Positions 15,830-25,385 of a stretch of 64,000 nucleotides of DNA are shown piece by piece; position 1 is the stretch's first letter; each line of letters starts with the position of its first letter. The DNA comes from Spirochaetia bacterium 38H-sp (GTDB taxonomy: Bacteria > Spirochaetota > Spirochaetia > Winmispirales > Winmispiraceae), in assembly GCA_039023545.1 (NCBI GenBank), contig JBCHKQ010000003.1:1-64000 (forward strand), written 5' to 3'. The position numbers and the translations under genes were made by a program. The notes beneath the pieces are model-generated. The model did no database searches and was not told the DNA's origin. It saw nothing but the letters and a program-made list of their open reading frames with translations.

Positions 15830-17545
15830 ATGAGTAAGAAAGCGCGTCTTTTTATAGTTCTCGCTGTTATGGCTATTGGAGGTTGGTTCCTCTATCCCAC
15901 TGTAAAGTGGTATTTTTTTGTTTCCGAGGAAGACAAAAAGATTGCTCAGTCTTCTATGGAAGAAATCCGGGTGTATGCACAGTCCTTTGCTGCGGATCTT
16001 TCTTCTGAGCTTATTGAGCTTGTCAAGTCTAATCCCGATGCAAAGATTGATGAGAAGTTTTCCTTTCTAATCGATATTGCCAAGAAGTATTATCAGAGAC
16101 TGGAGAAAGATATTCCTGCAGAATGGACTTATGCCAATCTGCTTTCTGTTTTTCCGGGTAAGGCTAAGCTGTTTGAGGAGATTGAGGACTATCAGAGAGA
16201 AAGAATCCTTGCTCTCAAGGATTTAAGAAGCGGGAGTCTTCAGCTTGGTCTGGATTTGTCAGGCGGTTTATCCGTAACTCTTGCGCCGGATTTTACTTCT
16301 CTTGCTGAGAGGCTGGGTAAAGAGCCTACGGAAGAACAGAAGAATGAGGCTATGGACAGCGTTATGGAGATTCTCAACAACCGTATAGACCAGTTTGGTG
16401 TTACAGAGCCACAGATAAGGCGTCTTGAGAATCAGAAGATTGTTATTGATATACCCGGAGATCCTGATCCTACTAGGGTTAATGATTTTATAGCAGGTAA
16501 GGGTAGGCTAACTTTTCACCTTGTGGATGAGGAAACAACTCAGAAGCTTATAGAGTACCAGAATGCCAATGGTGCTATGACTCCTGAGGTGTTGGCTTCC
16601 CGTGTGGATTTTGTCCCTGCCGGCACAAGAATTGCTGGATACTATGTCAAGGATAATTATGGTTCTGATAAGTTTATGTACTCCGTTGCGATTTATGATG
16701 AGGTGGGACTTGATGGTTCTTATCTTACGGACGCGCGCATAAGTTTATATAACGGACAGCCGCTTGTTTTGTTTACTCTTAGTGCTGAGGGTGGAGAGAT
16801 TTTTTATAAGCTTACAAGCGCCAATATAGGCAAGAAGCTGGCTATTGTTCTTGACGGCAAGGTTAAAGAATACAAGACAGTCATAAAGAGTGCCATAAGG
16901 GATCGTGTCCAGATAGAAGGTTTCTCCATAGACGAGGCTCAGAAGGTTAAGACTCTTCTTAAGACTGCTGCTTTGCCCGTAGACCTTGTTATAGAAAACT
17001 ATCAAAAGGTAGGTGCTTCTCTTGGAGAAGATTCTATAAAGCAGGGTGTCCAGGCAATCATATACGGTCTTATCCTTGTTGCAGGTTTTATGCTTCTCTG
17101 GTATAAGGGTGCCGGGCTTGTAGCGGATATTGCGCTTACGCTTAACCTTTTTCTTCTTACCGCTATACTTTCTCCGCTTGGCTTCACCATGACTCTTACC
17201 AGTATAGCCGGTGTTATTCTTACTGTTGGTATGGCGGTAGACGCCAATGTTATTATATACGAGAGAATAAAAGAAGAGCTCAGACTTGGTAAAAGTCCCG
17301 CTGCTGCGGTTAAAGCCGGTTTTGGTAAGGCATTCTGGACTATTGTGGATGCCAATGTGACGACATTTATTGCTGCTCTGTTTCTTTCCTCGATAGGAAG
17401 CGGTCCTATCAAGGGCTTTGCAGTTACTCTTGCATTTGGAATAATGTCATCAATGTTTACGTCCCTGTTTGTATCCAGACTCCTTTTTGATTTTGGCGTT
17501 GAGCAGCTCAAGGTCAAGAAGTTAAGCATCTCCTGGAGGCTCTAA
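15830..17545 (+). CDS. secD: Protein translocase subunit SecD
   Basis: 571 residues. N-terminal membrane helix (about 6-26), a helical periplasmic insertion (about 30-130), and the P1 domain beginning LQLGLDLSGGLSVTL and ILNNRIDQFGVTEPQIRR. RND-type membrane bundle from about 400 (IYGLILVAGFMLLWYKGAG, AGVILTVGMAVDANVIIYERIKEEL with the conserved Asp used in proton/sodium coupling). Uses the ion gradient to pull exported proteins on the periplasmic side. Followed by secF after a single base. Confidence 0.95.
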   Translation: MSKKARLFIVLAVMAIGGWFLYPTVKWYFFVSEEDKKIAQSSMEEIRVYAQSFAADLSSELIELVKSNPDAKIDEKFSFLIDIAKKYYQRLEKDIPAEWTYANLLSVFPGKAKLFEEIEDYQRERILALKDLRSGSLQLGLDLSGGLSVTLAPDFTSLAERLGKEPTEEQKNEAMDSVMEILNNRIDQFGVTEPQIRRLENQKIVIDIPGDPDPTRVNDFIAGKGRLTFHLVDEETTQKLIEYQNANGAMTPEVLASRVDFVPAGTRIAGYYVKDNYGSDKFMYSVAIYDEVGLDGSYLTDARISLYNGQPLVLFTLSAEGGEIFYKLTSANIGKKLAIVLDGKVKEYKTVIKSAIRDRVQIEGFSIDEAQKVKTLLKTAALPVDLVIENYQKVGASLGEDSIKQGVQAIIYGLILVAGFMLLWYKGAGLVADIALTLNLFLLTAILSPLGFTMTLTSIAGVILTVGMAVDANVIIYERIKEELRLGKSPAAAVKAGFGKAFWTIVDANVTTFIAALFLSSIGSGPIKGFAVTLAFGIMSSMFTSLFVSRLLFDFGVEQLKVKKLSISWRL

Positions 17546-17546
17546 G

Positions 17547-18599
17547 ATGAAGGTAGTAAGATTTACAAAATACAGATTCATAGCAATAACCATTTCCCTG
17601 CTCATTATAATAGGCGGTGCAGTGGGAACCTATCTCAATGGCGGTTTTAACCTGGGTATAGATTTTAAAGCTGGTATGACAGAGCAGGTGTCCATAAAAT
17701 CTTCTTCACCTGTGGATATAGAAGAAGTAAGAGCTGCTCTTTCTGGGCTTGATGCGCAGATCCAGCAGGTTGGAGATGCCGAGGCAAATGAGTTTATCAT
17801 CAAGGTGAAACAGGAAGGAAATGATGATAATTTTAGAGATAAGATGAGAGAGAAGATACTCTCTGCTCTTTCTTCTGCCTTTGGCTCATCCAATGTGGAA
17901 GAACGTTCTTCCAACTACATAGGGCCGCGTTTTTCTGCAACACTTGCAACCCAGTCCGTTACACTGGTCTTGATTGCATTTTTGTTTATGCTTGTCTATG
18001 TATGGTTTCGTTTTGAGTTTTCATACTCCATAGGTGCCATAACAGCACTGTTTCACGATACTCTCATGGTTCTTGGCATAATAGGTCTTACCCAGCTTGA
18101 GTTTACTACAGCCACAATAGCTGCTGTACTCACAATAGTGGGTTACTCTATAAACGATACCATCGTTGTTTTTGACAGAATAAGAGAGAACACAACACTT
18201 TTAAAGGAAAAACCCTTTAAAGACATAGTCAACATCTCCATAACAGAGACACTCAGCAGAACTCTCATAACATCATTTACCACCTTTATAGCTGTTGCAG
18301 CCATATATGTTTTTGCAACAGGTGAGATACAGCGCTTTGCTCTGACCCTCATGATAGGCATAATCGTAGGAACATACTCTTCTATTTTTATAGCCTCTCC
18401 CATCATGATGGCAATCTATACACGCAAAAAGAAAGAAGAAGAGACTATCAAAGAAAAAAAGGCCATTGAAGCTGAGAAAAGAGCTAGTCAGGAACCTGTA
18501 AAAGAAGAAAAAACTATTGACAATGGTACTCCTGCAGGCGAAGCCCTTGTGAGCGGAAAGAAAAAGGTGCCCAGAAGCAAAAGAAAAAAGAAAAAATAA
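17547..18599 (+). CDS. secF: Protein translocase subunit SecF
   Basis: 350 residues with six membrane segments. It begins with FNLGIDFKAGM (usual 'GiDFtGGt'), has the periplasmic P4 region (about 45-120), and the SecF signature TIVGYSINDTIVVFDRIREN. After the last helix (about residue 285) comes a 60-residue highly charged cytoplasmic tail ending in KKKVPRSKRKKKK. Such a basic extension is not needed for SecF function; it may touch ribosomes or membrane lipids (inference). Last gene of the yajC-secD-secF unit, ended by hairpin locus H, which has a good T-tract. Confidence 0.95.
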   Translation: MKVVRFTKYRFIAITISLLIIIGGAVGTYLNGGFNLGIDFKAGMTEQVSIKSSSPVDIEEVRAALSGLDAQIQQVGDAEANEFIIKVKQEGNDDNFRDKMREKILSALSSAFGSSNVEERSSNYIGPRFSATLATQSVTLVLIAFLFMLVYVWFRFEFSYSIGAITALFHDTLMVLGIIGLTQLEFTTATIAAVLTIVGYSINDTIVVFDRIRENTTLLKEKPFKDIVNISITETLSRTLITSFTTFIAVAAIYVFATGEIQRFALTLMIGIIVGTYSSIFIASPIMMAIYTRKKKEEETIKEKKAIEAEKRASQEPVKEEKTIDNGTPAGEALVSGKKKVPRSKRKKKK

Positions 18600-18610
18600 A
18601 AACATAATTT

Positions 18611-18650
18611 ATACCGAACGGCTGACTGCATAAGCAGTCAGCCTTTTTTA
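18611..18650 (+). repeat. ACCGAACG hairpin element, locus H (single unit, acts as terminator)
   Basis: ATACCGAACG (18611-18620), perfect 9-bp stem GCTGACTGC / GCAGTCAGC (18621-18629, 18634-18642) with an ATAA loop, then CTTTTTTAT. It lacks the second hairpin motif; in this copy the stem plus T-run makes a canonical rho-independent terminator 20 bases after secF. Confidence 0.85.
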
Positions 18651-18822
18651 TATGTCTGTAGAATCCAGTAAAATGCGTGGTATCTATCAGATTTTTTACG
18701 CATAACATGTATGTGCACAGAACAAAAATAGAATTTATCAACCATGTAAAATTTATTTTCATAATTGTTTTAATATCTTGCAATTCTCTTACTCTCAAGA
18801 CTATACTCATGCAGAGGTATTT

Positions 18823-21054
18823 ATGGCAAAAAAAGGATTTGGAACTTTTAAGGGAGTTTTTATTCCCTCTTTTGAAGCCATATTTGGCACTGTACTTTTT
18901 CTTGTGCTTCCCATGCTTACAGGTGCCATGGGCTTCTATAATATGTTGCTTATCGTTGTTCTTGCAAATAGCGTTACATTTGCAACGACATTTTCTATAT
19001 CCGACTGTGTAACCAATCTGAGAAAAGTTGGTTCTGGCGGGATGTATGCACTTGCCAAACGTTCTTTTGGCAAAGCCTTTGGAGGTTCCATAGGTATACA
19101 GCTATATCTTGCGCAGGCTGTATCCATAGGTTTCTATGTAATAGGTTTTGCGGAACCCCTGCAGCCCCTTCTTATGAAAATTCCCATGTATGCATCATGG
19201 GCAGCAGACGCAGGTATTTCGGTGGCACTGCAGAAACAGCTACTAGCGACTGTCCTATCTGTCATTGCTTTTATCGCAGCACTAGTAGGAGCTGATTTTG
19301 TATCTAAAATACAGTTATTAATATTTTTTATCCTCATAGCTGCCGTTGGTAGCATAATGATTTCTCCATTTTTTGAGAAATCTGTTGTGGGAAAAAGTAT
19401 ATTTACATCTGCACCCAACCTTACAGGTGCAGGGTATGCCATTGGTTTTTGGGCAGCCTTTGCTGCATTTTTTCCAGCTGTTACAGGAATAGATGCTGGA
19501 GTAGGGATGAGTGGGGAGCTCAAGGATCCCAGACGCTCTCTTCCTATAGGAACATTTCTTGCCATTTTTGTGACTCTTCTGGGATATCTTGTTGTTACCT
19601 ATGTTTTTAGTCTTATGAGACCGGAGCTCCTTTTGCCTCAGGCAGATGGCAGCGTCCCTTCGCTTGTAAAGATTTTTTCTTCTACCGTTCCTTTTGCCTC
19701 CTACATGGTGCTTATAGGCATCCTTTTTGCAACTGGCTCTTCTGCGCTTGCTTACTTTTTGACTGCTCCCAGAACTTTGCATACACTTGCCAATGACGGA
19801 CTTCTTCCCAACTTCATAAGCTTTCTTGGCCGTGATTTTTTTAAAGATGGCAGGGAGCCAAGATGGGCAACAGTGCTTACTTTCCTTATAGCAGTTTCCA
19901 TTATTTGGTCTGGAGACCTGACCTTTGTTTCTACTGTTGTGGGTATATGTTTTCTGGTTGTTTATGGCTGGATAAACCTTGCTGCTTTTCTTGAGAGGAT
20001 AAGCGGTAATCCTAGTTTTAGGCCTACGTTTAAAGGGCACTGGCTTGTTTCTTTCTATGGTTTTGCCTTTGCTATAGGGGTTATAGCTCTATTTAATATC
20101 TGGATAGGAATAGGAGTTTTTGTATCACAGCTAATCCTCTTTTTCCTTCTTCTCCGTTTTAGAGCTGGCAATAAGCTAGAAGGCGTGTGGTGGGGGCTTA
20201 TATTTTCTGTATTGCAATGGGGTTTTAAAAGAGCAAAGAGGTTGATACAGGGAACAAAAAACTGGAGACCCATTGTTGGTGTCTTCTTTTTTGCGGATGA
20301 GACTTCCTATCTAAAGCCTGAGCTGGAGATAGCAGAGAGAATAAGTTCTTTTAAGGGTTTGGCTCTTCTCAACGCTCTTTTACCTGCGGGCAAAGAACTC
20401 CCCGAGCTTCCGCCAGAAGCCTCTGTTTTGAGAGGGAGCGATTTTTCTTCTCTTATTGTTGGAGCATCATTTGCTTCTCTTCCTGGTGGTCTTGGGGTAA
20501 ATACTGTTATGCTTCCGCTTGACAGAAGACTCAACCACCTTGATTTGATGGATGAGTTTTCCTCTCAGGGAAAGCATGTTCTGATATACAAACATGGTAG
20601 TGCTTTTCAGGAAAGCCCTCGTATCGATGTATGGTGGAAGGGGAAATCCAATGGTAACCTTATGGCTCTTCTTGCTTACATAATACGAGAGACCGATTTA
20701 CAGCTTGGTTTTGAAAAGAAAGAAATACGCCTTATAAGAATGCTCAGCGATGACAACCAAAAAAACGAGATAGAAAAAAAAGAACTAGAATCTCTGCTTG
20801 AGTTGTCAAGGCTTGATGGCTCTATCCTTGTCCTTGATAAGGACGAGAGACCTTTTGATGATATTGTTTCAGAGCATTCTTCTGATGCCAGCCTTATACT
20901 TATGGGGGCTCCTGGACAGCGCGGTGCAGGTCTGGCAAGATGGTTTTCTCTGGATAAGCGGGGATTTGATAAACAAATTGAGAAATTTGAGAATTTGCCT
21001 CCTATATTGTTTGTGCGCAGTGCGTATTCTGTACCACTTTTTGATGAGTATTAA
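18823..21054 (+). CDS. Cation-chloride cotransporter (APC superfamily, SLC12-like)
   Basis: 743 residues from the ATG with AGAGG 5 bases upstream; an upstream TTG is less likely. About twelve membrane helices occupy residues 1-440 (GVFIPSFEAIFGTVLFL as helix 1, the helix-6 region GIDAGVGMSGELKDPRRSLPIG typical of CCC proteins). The remaining 290 residues form the cytoplasmic regulatory domain found in eukaryotic NKCC/KCC transporters (NWRPIVGVFFF, NTVMLPL, DVWWKGKSNGNLMALLAYIIRETD, SLILMGAPG). It probably co-transports chloride with potassium or sodium for osmotic balance; the ions cannot be assigned from sequence. It stands alone after the secF terminator, and the next gene begins 46 bases downstream. 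Confidence 0.85.
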   Translation: MAKKGFGTFKGVFIPSFEAIFGTVLFLVLPMLTGAMGFYNMLLIVVLANSVTFATTFSISDCVTNLRKVGSGGMYALAKRSFGKAFGGSIGIQLYLAQAVSIGFYVIGFAEPLQPLLMKIPMYASWAADAGISVALQKQLLATVLSVIAFIAALVGADFVSKIQLLIFFILIAAVGSIMISPFFEKSVVGKSIFTSAPNLTGAGYAIGFWAAFAAFFPAVTGIDAGVGMSGELKDPRRSLPIGTFLAIFVTLLGYLVVTYVFSLMRPELLLPQADGSVPSLVKIFSSTVPFASYMVLIGILFATGSSALAYFLTAPRTLHTLANDGLLPNFISFLGRDFFKDGREPRWATVLTFLIAVSIIWSGDLTFVSTVVGICFLVVYGWINLAAFLERISGNPSFRPTFKGHWLVSFYGFAFAIGVIALFNIWIGIGVFVSQLILFFLLLRFRAGNKLEGVWWGLIFSVLQWGFKRAKRLIQGTKNWRPIVGVFFFADETSYLKPELEIAERISSFKGLALLNALLPAGKELPELPPEASVLRGSDFSSLIVGASFASLPGGLGVNTVMLPLDRRLNHLDLMDEFSSQGKHVLIYKHGSAFQESPRIDVWWKGKSNGNLMALLAYIIRETDLQLGFEKKEIRLIRMLSDDNQKNEIEKKELESLLELSRLDGSILVLDKDERPFDDIVSEHSSDASLILMGAPGQRGAGLARWFSLDKRGFDKQIEKFENLPPILFVRSAYSVPLFDEY

Positions 21055-21100
21055 CTTTGTTTTGAAGCAAATAGGATAAAAAACAGGTTAAATATGTATA

Positions 21101-21895
21101 ATGATAAGTATTATACCTGTTTTGTCAGTAAGAAGATGGGTTAGGACCATAATTGATGGGGCTCCTGCTCCCATGTCAGTACAGCTTAGATTTACAAGCC
21201 CCTGGGAGGCACGTGAGTTTTCTGCTTATCTGTGGGGACATAAGGGCAGTGAGACCAGAATCATAGAAGAAGGCTGCAGTCTTATTGTAGAAAAGGGTTG
21301 TAAGCATTTTTCTATTCCTGAGGGGATAATCTGTACAGCAGCTTCTCCTCTGTGCTTGCCTTCTGTATCCGAGACAGAGAGGTTGCTGCTTTCCGGCACC
21401 AGCATCATCATTCTCATAGGTGGATACGGACTTGAATCCTTGCCCCATGAGGATTGGACTTGGCTTGTTGCTTATGACGAATGTAGATTGATAAAAATGG
21501 GGGTAAAAGATAGTCCATGCGGCATGTGTGATGTTTGCACCAATGATGTTCTTTTAGAGCCTGCAGGTCTTGATGTCATAAAGAATATCATGTTGGCGTT
21601 TAGCAATAGATTTACCAGAGGAGAGCTAAAAAATTTTCTATACTCCTGTTTCCCTGCAGAAGGGATAATTGTTCCTCCTGCAGGTGTTTTATCAGACTGG
21701 GCATCTGGAGAAGTAGAAGAACTTATTTTTTCTCTAGAAAAACTCAGATATCTTAAACCCTATAGAGGTCTATCCTTTCTGGGAAAGATAGGGCACCTGC
21801 TGGGTGGGGCTTCTCTTCTTAGCTTTGATTTTGATAAGAAGAGTTTTATGGATAGGTACAGAGAATTTATAGATGTTTGGCAGATGCAATCGTGA
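21101..21895 (+). CDS. Orphan protein resembling the RecQ zinc / winged-helix C-terminal region
   Basis: 264 residues. A Cys set C128-x11-C140-x2-C143-x2-C146 (YDEC ... PCGMCDVC) resembles the zinc-binding 'CGNCDNC' element of RecQ helicases, where spacing is about C-x16-C-x2-C-x2-C. The following segment (about 155-240; FSNRFTRGELKNFLYS, ASGEVEELIFSLEKLRYL) aligns in character with the RecQ winged helix. No helicase motifs (Walker A, DEAH) are found. Residues 1-120 are unlike anything I recognise. It could be a nucleic-acid-binding relic of a RecQ protein, or an adaptor. The start has no clear ribosome binding site and could be further in. It may form a unit with the nitroreductase and HAD genes that follow. 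Confidence 0.6.
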   Translation: MISIIPVLSVRRWVRTIIDGAPAPMSVQLRFTSPWEAREFSAYLWGHKGSETRIIEEGCSLIVEKGCKHFSIPEGIICTAASPLCLPSVSETERLLLSGTSIIILIGGYGLESLPHEDWTWLVAYDECRLIKMGVKDSPCGMCDVCTNDVLLEPAGLDVIKNIMLAFSNRFTRGELKNFLYSCFPAEGIIVPPAGVLSDWASGEVEELIFSLEKLRYLKPYRGLSFLGKIGHLLGGASLLSFDFDKKSFMDRYREFIDVWQMQS

Positions 21896-21927
21896 CTAAA
21901 GAGCAATAATATGCTAACATTGGGACT

Positions 21928-22455
21928 ATGAAAAAATCTCCAGCTTTAGATTACATATTCTCTAGAAGGAGCATAAGAAAGTATAAACCAGATCCTGTAG
22001 AGGATTCTAGCCTAGAGCTTATTTTAAAAGCTGCCATGTCAGCTCCATCTGCTGTTGCAAAAGACCCCTGGCGTTTTGTAATAATAGACGATTTTGAGCT
22101 CAAGAAAAAAACAGCGGATGCACTACCTCATGGCAAGTTTCTTGTGGATGCACCGGTGGGAATTCTTGTTTGTGGCGATTTGTCTGCAGCCCATGGGGGG
22201 CTAGAGGGGTATCTTATCCAGGATTGCTCTGCAGCCATAGAAAATTTGCTTCTTGCTGTCAATAGCCTTGGATTGGGAGCCTGCTGGCTGGGCGTGTATC
22301 CGCGAGAAGAAAGAATTGATGCTATGCGCAATATTTTTGAGCTTCCTAAGAATATATTGCCCGTAGCCTGTATCTCTCTTGGCTATCCGGCAGAAGAAAA
22401 AAAATCTAGAGACAGATATAATCCCTCCTATGTACATAGGAACCACTGGAAATGA
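21928..22455 (+). CDS. Nitroreductase-family FMN flavoprotein
   Basis: 175 residues, the short single-domain form. FMN-binding N-terminus SRRSIRKYKPDPV, then AAMSAPSAVAKDPWRFVII, the AIENLLLAVNSLGLGACWLGVYP helix-strand, and LPVACISLGYPAEE. Probably reduces quinones, nitro compounds or similar with NAD(P)H; the natural substrate is unknown. Its end overlaps the HAD gene by four bases (ATGA), so both are translated together. Confidence 0.88.
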   Translation: MKKSPALDYIFSRRSIRKYKPDPVEDSSLELILKAAMSAPSAVAKDPWRFVIIDDFELKKKTADALPHGKFLVDAPVGILVCGDLSAAHGGLEGYLIQDCSAAIENLLLAVNSLGLGACWLGVYPREERIDAMRNIFELPKNILPVACISLGYPAEEKKSRDRYNPSYVHRNHWK

Positions 22456-23264
22456 GTTATAAAGCCATTCTTGCTTGTGATTTGGACGGTACGCTTATAC
22501 CTGAGGGGGGAGTTATAAGTGCCGAAGATCTTAGTCTGCTGCGTAAACTCCCTTCCATGGGAATTTTGCCTGTAATAGCCTCCGGCAGGCCTGTATCTTC
22601 TGTTCTCAGCATTGTTAGGAACATATGGGAAGATGAGGAACTGCCTGCCATAAGTTTTAACGGCAGTGTAGTAATAAAATCACCCTTGGGAAAAGAACTT
22701 TTTTCTGCCCGTCTTGATAATAAAATAGCAAAGAAAATAGTTGCCTTTTCTCTTGATAACGGCCTTTTCCCCCAAGTGTATGATAATAACCTCTTTTATG
22801 TATTCTATGAAGATGAAAAAGCCGAAAAATATTATCGGTCTGTTGATGTCCCCTACAAGATAATATCTTATGATGATTTTACATGGGATACTCCAAAAAT
22901 TTTATTACATGACGAGCCTGATATTCTTAAAAAATATTTTCCTAGTCTACTAGAACTTGCAGGAAAAGAAATTTCTGCATTTTTTTCCAAGCCAATATAT
23001 ATTGAGCTTGTAAATCCAGAATCTGGCAAGGGACAGGCTCTTATTAAGCTGGCAGCCATATATGGTATATCTTCTTCTATGATATGGGCGATGGGTGATG
23101 CTGAGAATGACGTTGATATGCTTCTTGCTGCAAGATACGGATATGCTGTTGCAAATGCAAGCGAGAGCGTAAAAAGGCAGGTTTCTTATATTACAGAAAA
23201 AGGTGTAGGACAAGGTGCTTTGTCAGAAGTTGTACAGCATATTATTTCTGTTATAGGGCAGTAA
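22452..23264 (+). CDS. HAD-superfamily phosphatase, Cof subfamily
   Basis: 270 residues. Motif I ACDLDGTLI with the nucleophile Asp10 and acid/base Asp12, motif II near VIASGRP, motif III Lys in a GKGQALIKLA segment, and motif IV MGDAENDVDMLLAA. The cap inserted between motifs II and III (about 85-190) is of the C2B Cof type. Likely dephosphorylates a sugar phosphate or a nucleotide-related metabolite. It follows the nitroreductase gene with a 4-base overlap and overlaps the convergent kinase gene by 14 bases at its end. Confidence 0.9.
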   Translation: MSYKAILACDLDGTLIPEGGVISAEDLSLLRKLPSMGILPVIASGRPVSSVLSIVRNIWEDEELPAISFNGSVVIKSPLGKELFSARLDNKIAKKIVAFSLDNGLFPQVYDNNLFYVFYEDEKAEKYYRSVDVPYKIISYDDFTWDTPKILLHDEPDILKKYFPSLLELAGKEISAFFSKPIYIELVNPESGKGQALIKLAAIYGISSSMIWAMGDAENDVDMLLAARYGYAVANASESVKRQVSYITEKGVGQGALSEVVQHIISVIGQ

Positions 23265-25326
23265 AGCGTATTGTAAAGTTGTTTTTACCTTCCTCATATG
23301 AGTATCCCACTGTTCCGTTAAGCTGCCTTACAAGTTCTTTTATAAGCATTATACCCAGTGTGTTTTTGTTATTCTCTATGCTTTGCATATCTATCTTTGA
23401 CCCCTGGTCGGAATATAGCAGTAGTATCTCATGCTCTTCTCTGCTTAGTGATATTTCTATCTTAAACGATGATTCTATTGCTTTTTGATTGTGCTTGATG
23501 CTGTTTGTTATAAGCTCTGAGAGTATTAGTCCCAGAGGGATTACTACTCCTGTACCTGCTGTTATGGGTTCTGCAAAGATAATCCATTCTATATTTGCAG
23601 TCTGTGTACCTAGAGATTGTTTTATCTGGGAAACCAGAGTAGACAAATACGAATCCAGGTTTATCCTGTTATTCTGTTTTTTTTGTTGCAGAAGTTCATA
23701 GACTATTGCCATGGCAGCAAGTCTACTTTGTATCTGCTCCAGTTCCTGTTTTGCCTGGGCGGGTATATCTTTGTTTTTCTGCAGCTGAATAAGACTGTTT
23801 ATTATCTGTAGGTTGTTTTTTACCCGGTGATGGATTTCTCGCAGAAGCATGTCTTTTTCTTCTACGGCCATAGCCAGTCTTCTCTCTGCTTTTTTTCTTT
23901 CTGTTATATCCCTGATGAGAGCAAGTATTGCTTCTTTTCCCTCATAATTTATGGCAGTGGAGTATATCTCAAATGCTCTTCCTGTTATATTCTCTATTAT
24001 TCTTTCAAACACTGATTCCTTCTCTCTTATCTGTTCTTCAAGAAGGGCTCTGGTCTCTGCTGTTGATATGTTTAGAAAGGATTTGAGACCGTTTTTATGT
24101 ACATTATTGATATTGCTGTCTGCAATCTCCAGAGCTATATCGTTGTGAAGCTGTATGGTCCCTGACGAATCATATACTAACGCGGCCTCCGGCAGCATTT
24201 CAAACAGTGTTCTAAACAGCTTCTCTGTTGCGGCTTTCTTTCTGTTGCTAATTATAAGAAGGATGATAAGAGTGGCCAGCACTAGTACAGTGACCAGTAC
24301 TGCAAAGAATATGTTGGGATACTCATAAAAAAAAGTCCTGGGCAGATTGATAATTTCTGTGTCCTCTGGAATTCTGTTTATAGGTATCCCGTATTTTTTA
24401 ACCATGTAAAAATCAACTACCGATCTAGAAAGAGGTTCTTTTATGACCTCAATATCTTTTATCGCTTTTCCATTTATAAACTTTTCTACAAGCATAGCAA
24501 GCTCTTTCCCAACAAGATAGCCTGTTAGTACTCTGCCACCTACAGCGCCTTCTATTATAAAAGAATCCCAGCAGGTAAAGACAGGGCGTTTTGATGTTTC
24601 TACAACCATGTGTATACTCTGGTTGAGACTAAGTTGTTTTCCCTCTGCGTCCCTTAGGAATGTCAGATATATCACTGCAGAATTGTTGGGCAAGTTTGAA
24701 AGCTTTTTCTGTAAACTCTCTATGGTCTCATTATCTAGTAAAATAAAGTTTACCCGTGTTTCATAAAGTCTTGATTGATTTATAAAAAGTTCTCTATTGA
24801 GTTTTCCGGTAGGTGTTGTATCAGTGATAACTGTTATAGTATCAGTAAAAGGAAGGATATGCAGGATAAGTTCTATTGTGCCAGAAATATCTACTTTCTC
24901 AGCTATTCCTGTAATATTATCTCTGTTGATATGTCTTTCTGTATTATTTATGCCGGAGAAAATAACAGGCATCATAGGATTATAAGGAAAAAGTTTTTTG
25001 CGGTTTTTTATGATAAACTCTAGTGCATTGTCATCAGATACCAGGATAAGAGAAAAATATGTGTTTTTATATTTTTCTATAAGATAATCAAGAAACATAT
25101 CTTCTATAAGTTCTGGACTGTAGTGCTTGGTATCCATGAACTCGGTATATATGCTGTATTCTTCATGCCCCGATACAAAGCTGTCTTTAAATCCTCTGTC
25201 TATATCACGTGTCCATTTATAATCCGTATTATAAGAATGCAAAAACAATATGTTTTTATTATTTTCAGCTTGTAAAGAAGATGAAAAGAATAGAAAAAAG
25301 AAGCACAATACAGATAAGTTGCGCAC
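23251..25326 (-). CDS. Membrane sensor histidine kinase with periplasmic ABC-substrate-binding-like sensor
   Basis: 691 residues. A signal peptide or N-terminal anchor (1-20) leads into a periplasmic domain of about 310 residues (NILFLHSYNTDYKWTRDIDRGF, VSDDNALEFI, PVIFSGINN) of the ABC_sub_bind type. One membrane helix (about 339-360) is followed by a PAS domain (about 370-475). Then comes a HisKA_2 domain, LLREIHHRVKNNLQ, with phospho-acceptor His499 or His500, and an HATPase domain (GLILSELITNSIKH). Senses a small periplasmic ligand, possibly a sugar. No response regulator is adjacent. It follows the neuB-family gene on the same strand by 59 bases and overlaps the HAD gene tail-to-tail. 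Confidence 0.88.
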   Translation of the reverse strand: MRNLSVLCFFFLFFSSSLQAENNKNILFLHSYNTDYKWTRDIDRGFKDSFVSGHEEYSIYTEFMDTKHYSPELIEDMFLDYLIEKYKNTYFSLILVSDDNALEFIIKNRKKLFPYNPMMPVIFSGINNTERHINRDNITGIAEKVDISGTIELILHILPFTDTITVITDTTPTGKLNRELFINQSRLYETRVNFILLDNETIESLQKKLSNLPNNSAVIYLTFLRDAEGKQLSLNQSIHMVVETSKRPVFTCWDSFIIEGAVGGRVLTGYLVGKELAMLVEKFINGKAIKDIEVIKEPLSRSVVDFYMVKKYGIPINRIPEDTEIINLPRTFFYEYPNIFFAVLVTVLVLATLIILLIISNRKKAATEKLFRTLFEMLPEAALVYDSSGTIQLHNDIALEIADSNINNVHKNGLKSFLNISTAETRALLEEQIREKESVFERIIENITGRAFEIYSTAINYEGKEAILALIRDITERKKAERRLAMAVEEKDMLLREIHHRVKNNLQIINSLIQLQKNKDIPAQAKQELEQIQSRLAAMAIVYELLQQKKQNNRINLDSYLSTLVSQIKQSLGTQTANIEWIIFAEPITAGTGVVIPLGLILSELITNSIKHNQKAIESSFKIEISLSREEHEILLLYSDQGSKIDMQSIENNKNTLGIMLIKELVRQLNGTVGYSYEEGKNNFTIRFTAL

Positions 25327-25385
25327 CTGAGTCCTCCTATTTATATAATTTTAGCCAAGATGCGGACTATATTCAACAAAAAAAC

